Assembly (NCBI RefSeq): GCF_900108025.1
Contig: NZ_FNUS01000002.1
Location: 124,001-188,000, forward strand
Direction: 5' to 3'
DNA length: 64,000 bases
Source of the DNA: Halpernia humi
GTDB lineage: Bacteria > Bacteroidota > Bacteroidia > Flavobacteriales > Weeksellaceae
Position numbers and translations under genes: made by a program
The notes under the pieces: model-generated
Databases searched by the model: none
What the model was told of the DNA's origin: nothing
What the model saw: the letters and a program-made list of their open reading frames with translations, nothing else
In this document: in pieces, positions 60,993-64,000 of the stretch
Position numbering within the stretch: position 1 is the stretch's first letter
Layout of the letters: each line of letters begins with the position of its first letter

Positions 60993-63793
60993 TTTAAATT
61001 TTTTGGCTGCAATTTTTTGTTTTTGTATTCTTTAAACGCAATAAATAAAACGATTAAGACACCAATAATAATCAAATTTGGTTCGGGCATAGATTGCGTT
61101 TCTTCGTCCGTGTCCAAAGAGATATTTCCATTTAAAACTTGCTCTTGTTTTCTTTTTAAAACTAATTTTTGCGCTTCATTTTCTACAACTAAATAAGATG
61201 TGTAAGGTGTCATAATTTTACTTTTAAAACTATTTTTCACAGAATTTAGCCATTCTTTTTCTTTCAATTCTGGGTGTAAAGTTTGGGCCATAAATTGACC
61301 TTGCATTAATAGCCCGGAGTTCCAACTACCTTCTTTGATGTCATTATTAGAAATTGTAAAATGGTCAGATTTTAAAATCAAACTTGGAAGATTATTATTC
61401 TCTAAATAATATGTTTTTGATGCTATTTTATAAGGAATTACAGATTGATTAAAATTAAATATTGCATTATTTTCAATCAATTTTTTAGAGTTTTGGGACA
61501 AAGAGAAAGACTGTAAATTTCCATCTGATTTTAAATTATAATATAAGTCATTATCAGGGAAAGTAAAACGTAAATCCGCGTAATTACTCTCCAATATTGC
61601 ATTTTGCAAACTGTCTGTAACTACTATGAAAACTGGAAATTCTCCACTATTGTAATTTTTAATTAATAATTTTTTGATAGCGCGATCTAAATTAAAACCA
61701 CCTTTATATTCGGTTGATTTAGTATATAAACTTTGCTTCAAATCATAATCTACATAGCCATTTTGGGAATTTTTAGCATATTCTGGATATTCTGATTTAA
61801 ATTTTTTAACTCTCTTTAAAAGTGCTGCGGTCTGTTTTTCTTTTCCTTGCGAATCATCAATTAAAAAACATAAATAAGGTGTTCTAAAAACAGGTTTAAT
61901 GTTTTGCTTTTCGGCAGTAGAAATATATTTTATATCTTTATTTTCAAAACTACTGTTTCTATGCGTATCGGAAACATTTCCCAATTGAATTTCTTGGTTT
62001 TCGATATTTAATTTTAAAGGTTCTTTGTGCATAAATTCAATACCGGTTTTTCTTGTTTCGTTATTTGTGAAGGGAAAAACTCTAAAAGAAATTCTATTTC
62101 CTGTAAGATAATTCAAAATTCCTGGATCTTTTTGGTAATTTCTTATTTGACTATAAATCCACATTGCAGATTTTTTCTCGGCTAAAATTCCAAATTCTTT
62201 TTTACCATTAACTTCTAGATAATAGTTTGAAATAAAACAACCGTCGGGTATATTAAATTCGGTAGAAAATTCGTGATTTCCACTATGTTTTTCTTCATCT
62301 TTTAAGTCAAAATTAATCCAAGTTTTATAAGTCCGTTGTTTTGTATCAAAAGTTGTTTTGGTAGAAATGTCTTTAATTTTTATGCTGTCTTTTGGGGGAT
62401 TATTATCAAATAAGACTATTTCAGATTTACCAAAAAATATTTTTTCTATTTTAGAGATTTTAGCATCTGATAAAGTTAAATTATCTAAAACAAGCCAGTT
62501 AAAATATGAGCTTAGATAAGGAATTTTTCCACTTTCCAGAAAATCACCACGTTTATTTTTGTAAGATTTTACAATTTTTAAAGTGTTTTCTAAAGAGTTT
62601 AGGTTAATGTTATAATTTTTAGAATAATTCGGAGTATAAACAAATTCCAAAGTTTTTGTAAGGATTCTTTTATCGTTCAAATACTTTAAAGTAATTACTG
62701 TGGGAATTATTAGAAATGCAACTGTAGAAGTTGTTGTTAAAAGATGGTTAGAAAAATAATTTTTTAGAAATGCATAATCTTCCGCCAATTGAAAGGAGTG
62801 AAATAGAAATAAAATTAGCGGAGATAACATTAGAAAACCAAAACCAATTGCCACAATTGCAATTACAGATAAAGGCAAAAATGGTAAAAAAACCAGAAAG
62901 AAGTAAAATGTAAAAGCAAATGTAAATGCTCTAAAAAGAAACTGAAAAAGCCGATATTTTTTATTTTTAAAATTTGGAATACATAAAACAATAGCATTAA
63001 AAACAGTTAAGAAATAAAACCAAAGAGAATTGAAATCTCCAAATATGCCAAAACTATTGGTATGAAAGTCAGAATTTTTAAATACACCATTGTTTACAAG
63101 CAAGCCAATAATTGGCAAAATTAAACTAAAAATAATTTTCCAAACGAGTTGGTATTTTTGTAAGAATTTAGATTTATTCTGCATCAAGATATATAAACCT
63201 CTAATTAAAAAAAACAAGAAAATGAGTACACCAGAAATGGAGGCAATTATTAAAAAATGAACGTTGAAATCAGTATCAATATTTTTCCAAAGCGGCAATA
63301 TCAATTGCGCAAAAATATACCAAGTTAAAGTAACTAAAAGAGCATAAGCAAAATTTAACCAAGGTGAAACTTTTTTATCTTTCGGTGTAAAATGAAATAC
63401 TATAATAAAGAGCGAGTACGCCAAAGTTGGCATTAGAAAAGTACCTACATAAAACATCGTTTCGCCAGAAAGCATCCAGTTTGGAATAGAAGACGGAATA
63501 ATTTTGTCAATGTTTGAATAGTAAGAATATATAAATGCAATGGTAGAAAGCAACATAAAAAGTGCAAAATCTGCTCTTATTTTTCTTTTTTTTAAAACTA
63601 GAAATAGTGAGAATCCAAAATTTATAAGTCCAAAAGCCAAAAGCCAAAATGCATGGTTTTTCCATTCCCATATAGTTTCAGCAGACAATAAGGTTTTGAT
63701 TACAAAAAACTCTTGGAAACCTATAATCATCAATACTAAAACAGGCAGAGTATTGATAATAAAAATCCATTTCGGGTTAAGCAAATTTTTCAT
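60986..63793 (-). CDS. exosortase-associated VIT-domain membrane protein with PEP-like sorting tail
   Basis: A 935-residue protein. Residues about 10-375 hold 10-12 membrane helices. A VIT domain lies at about 490-590 (NIPDGCFISNYYLEVNG, AEKKSAMWIYSQI, FRVFPFTNNE), followed by a VWA-like region at about 638-740 with a damaged MIDAS (DDSQG and GGFNLDRA), and a conserved MTPYTSYLVVE block at 861. The last 34 residues are SMPEP, a hydrophobic helix and a basic KEYKNKK end: the layout of an exosortase sorting signal. It overlaps the exosortase gene by 17 bases. It matches the idea of XrtN/VIT or XrtK/MSEP-CTERM pairs; which one cannot be settled here. Confidence 0.85.
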   Translation of the reverse strand: MKNLLNPKWIFIINTLPVLVLMIIGFQEFFVIKTLLSAETIWEWKNHAFWLLAFGLINFGFSLFLVLKKRKIRADFALFMLLSTIAFIYSYYSNIDKIIPSSIPNWMLSGETMFYVGTFLMPTLAYSLFIIVFHFTPKDKKVSPWLNFAYALLVTLTWYIFAQLILPLWKNIDTDFNVHFLIIASISGVLIFLFFLIRGLYILMQNKSKFLQKYQLVWKIIFSLILPIIGLLVNNGVFKNSDFHTNSFGIFGDFNSLWFYFLTVFNAIVLCIPNFKNKKYRLFQFLFRAFTFAFTFYFFLVFLPFLPLSVIAIVAIGFGFLMLSPLILFLFHSFQLAEDYAFLKNYFSNHLLTTTSTVAFLIIPTVITLKYLNDKRILTKTLEFVYTPNYSKNYNINLNSLENTLKIVKSYKNKRGDFLESGKIPYLSSYFNWLVLDNLTLSDAKISKIEKIFFGKSEIVLFDNNPPKDSIKIKDISTKTTFDTKQRTYKTWINFDLKDEEKHSGNHEFSTEFNIPDGCFISNYYLEVNGKKEFGILAEKKSAMWIYSQIRNYQKDPGILNYLTGNRISFRVFPFTNNETRKTGIEFMHKEPLKLNIENQEIQLGNVSDTHRNSSFENKDIKYISTAEKQNIKPVFRTPYLCFLIDDSQGKEKQTAALLKRVKKFKSEYPEYAKNSQNGYVDYDLKQSLYTKSTEYKGGFNLDRAIKKLLIKNYNSGEFPVFIVVTDSLQNAILESNYADLRFTFPDNDLYYNLKSDGNLQSFSLSQNSKKLIENNAIFNFNQSVIPYKIASKTYYLENNNLPSLILKSDHFTISNNDIKEGSWNSGLLMQGQFMAQTLHPELKEKEWLNSVKNSFKSKIMTPYTSYLVVENEAQKLVLKRKQEQVLNGNISLDTDEETQSMPEPNLIIIGVLIVLFIAFKEYKNKKLQPKNLKC

Positions 63794-64000
63794 TTCTAAA
63801 TTTTGTTAAAAATTGATTTACAAGTAAATACAAAATAATTAGGAAAGACATATAGACAAAAGTGCCTTCAGTTTGATGCATCCAAGAAAATTTATTACCC
63901 ACATAATGATTCATATAAATAGAAAAGAGAATTCTTGTGGTGTTTACAAAAACGGTAAACAAATAGGATATAAAAAGCGAAATTGGAATAATCAAAACAG
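63777..64000 (-). CDS. exosortase-family transpeptidase-like protein, C-terminal fragment
   Basis: About 74 C-terminal residues of a membrane protein whose frame runs off the right edge; the TTG at 63995 is not a convincing start. FVNTTRILFSI carries an Arg and WMHQTEGTFVYMSFLIILYLL carries a His in the spacing of the exosortase/archaeosortase Arg and His active-site residues; the catalytic Cys would lie outside the window. The call is strengthened by the PEP-like tail on the next gene. The enzyme would cut that tail and perhaps attach the protein to a surface polymer. Confidence 0.78.
   Translation of the reverse strand, partial: VLIIPISLFISYLFTVFVNTTRILFSIYMNHYVGNKFSWMHQTEGTFVYMSFLIILYLLVNQFLTKFRNEKFA

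Noticed and set aside
1-64000. Search for tRNA, rRNA, tmRNA, riboswitch and IS elements.
   Set aside because: No cloverleaf-like or conserved RNA sequence, and no transposase-like protein, was seen by reading; a covariance-model scan would be decisive.

Overview
The window is a continuous piece of a low-GC chromosome from the phylum Bacteroidota, class Flavobacteriia, most likely the Chryseobacterium/Kaistella group (Weeksellaceae). The evidence is gene content: a complete alternative complex III operon (actABCDEF), an RprX/RprY two-component pair, MurE with the meso-DAP motif in a dcw cluster lacking murF and ddl, an S46 dipeptidyl-peptidase, DUF4271 beside hemD, TonB-C-like secreted proteins, and promoters of the Bacteroidota type (TTTG / TAnnTTTG) instead of -35/-10 boxes. 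I see no rRNA, tRNA, IS element, prophage or cas gene.

Layout. 1-5.3 kb: end of a flavoprotein, a small lipoprotein, a DUF2809 protein, two tandem TonB-C-like secreted proteins, mutS, a SpoU-type RNA methyltransferase. 5.3-10 kb: zinc metallopeptidase, a PAP2 phosphatase/phosphoethanolamine transferase pair that probably remodels lipid A, a TPR protein with ribH. 10.3-20.1 kb: a large lipoprotein, then the actABCDEF respiratory operon. 20.2-31.6 kb: SPOR-domain protein, rprXY, oligopeptidase B-like S9 peptidase, hemD, bacilliredoxin, Na+/H+ antiporter, and a DPP IV gene broken by a one-base frameshift. 31.9-50.1 kb: the division and cell-wall cluster, read on the minus strand from mraZ through rsmH, ftsL, ftsI, murE, mraY, murD, ftsW, murG, murC, ftsQ, ftsA, ftsZ to a YqeY-like gene, with three extra small genes inserted. 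50.3-54.9 kb, plus strand: alpha/beta hydrolase, engB, GNAT acetyltransferase, S46 dipeptidyl-peptidase. 55-64 kb, minus strand: AsmA/DUF748-like protein, two lipoproteins, a DUF4153/DUF4173 membrane protein, a small membrane protein, a winged-helix regulator, a 935-residue VIT-domain membrane protein ending in a PEP-like sorting tail, and the C-terminal end of an exosortase at the right edge.

The most interesting signals are: (a) the exosortase plus its apparently single dedicated VIT/VWA-like substrate, translationally coupled to a regulator; (b) two identical palindromes (TGTTAAAA-N7-TTTTAACA) exactly 63 bp apart upstream of rprX, which look like a pair of operators; (c) three 10-bp-phased TGGGA-type MraZ boxes over the mraZ promoter; (d) a short palindromic repeat inserted in frame into murG; (e) families of noncoding palindromic repeats in intergenic spacers; (f) the DPP IV frameshift.

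Functionally the window joins envelope construction (dcw genes, lipid A remodelling, AsmA-like and lipoproteins, exosortase), envelope sensing (RprXY), respiration (ACIII) and peptide use (S46 DPP, S9 peptidases). All functional calls rest on motif reading and remembered family knowledge; no database search was run.
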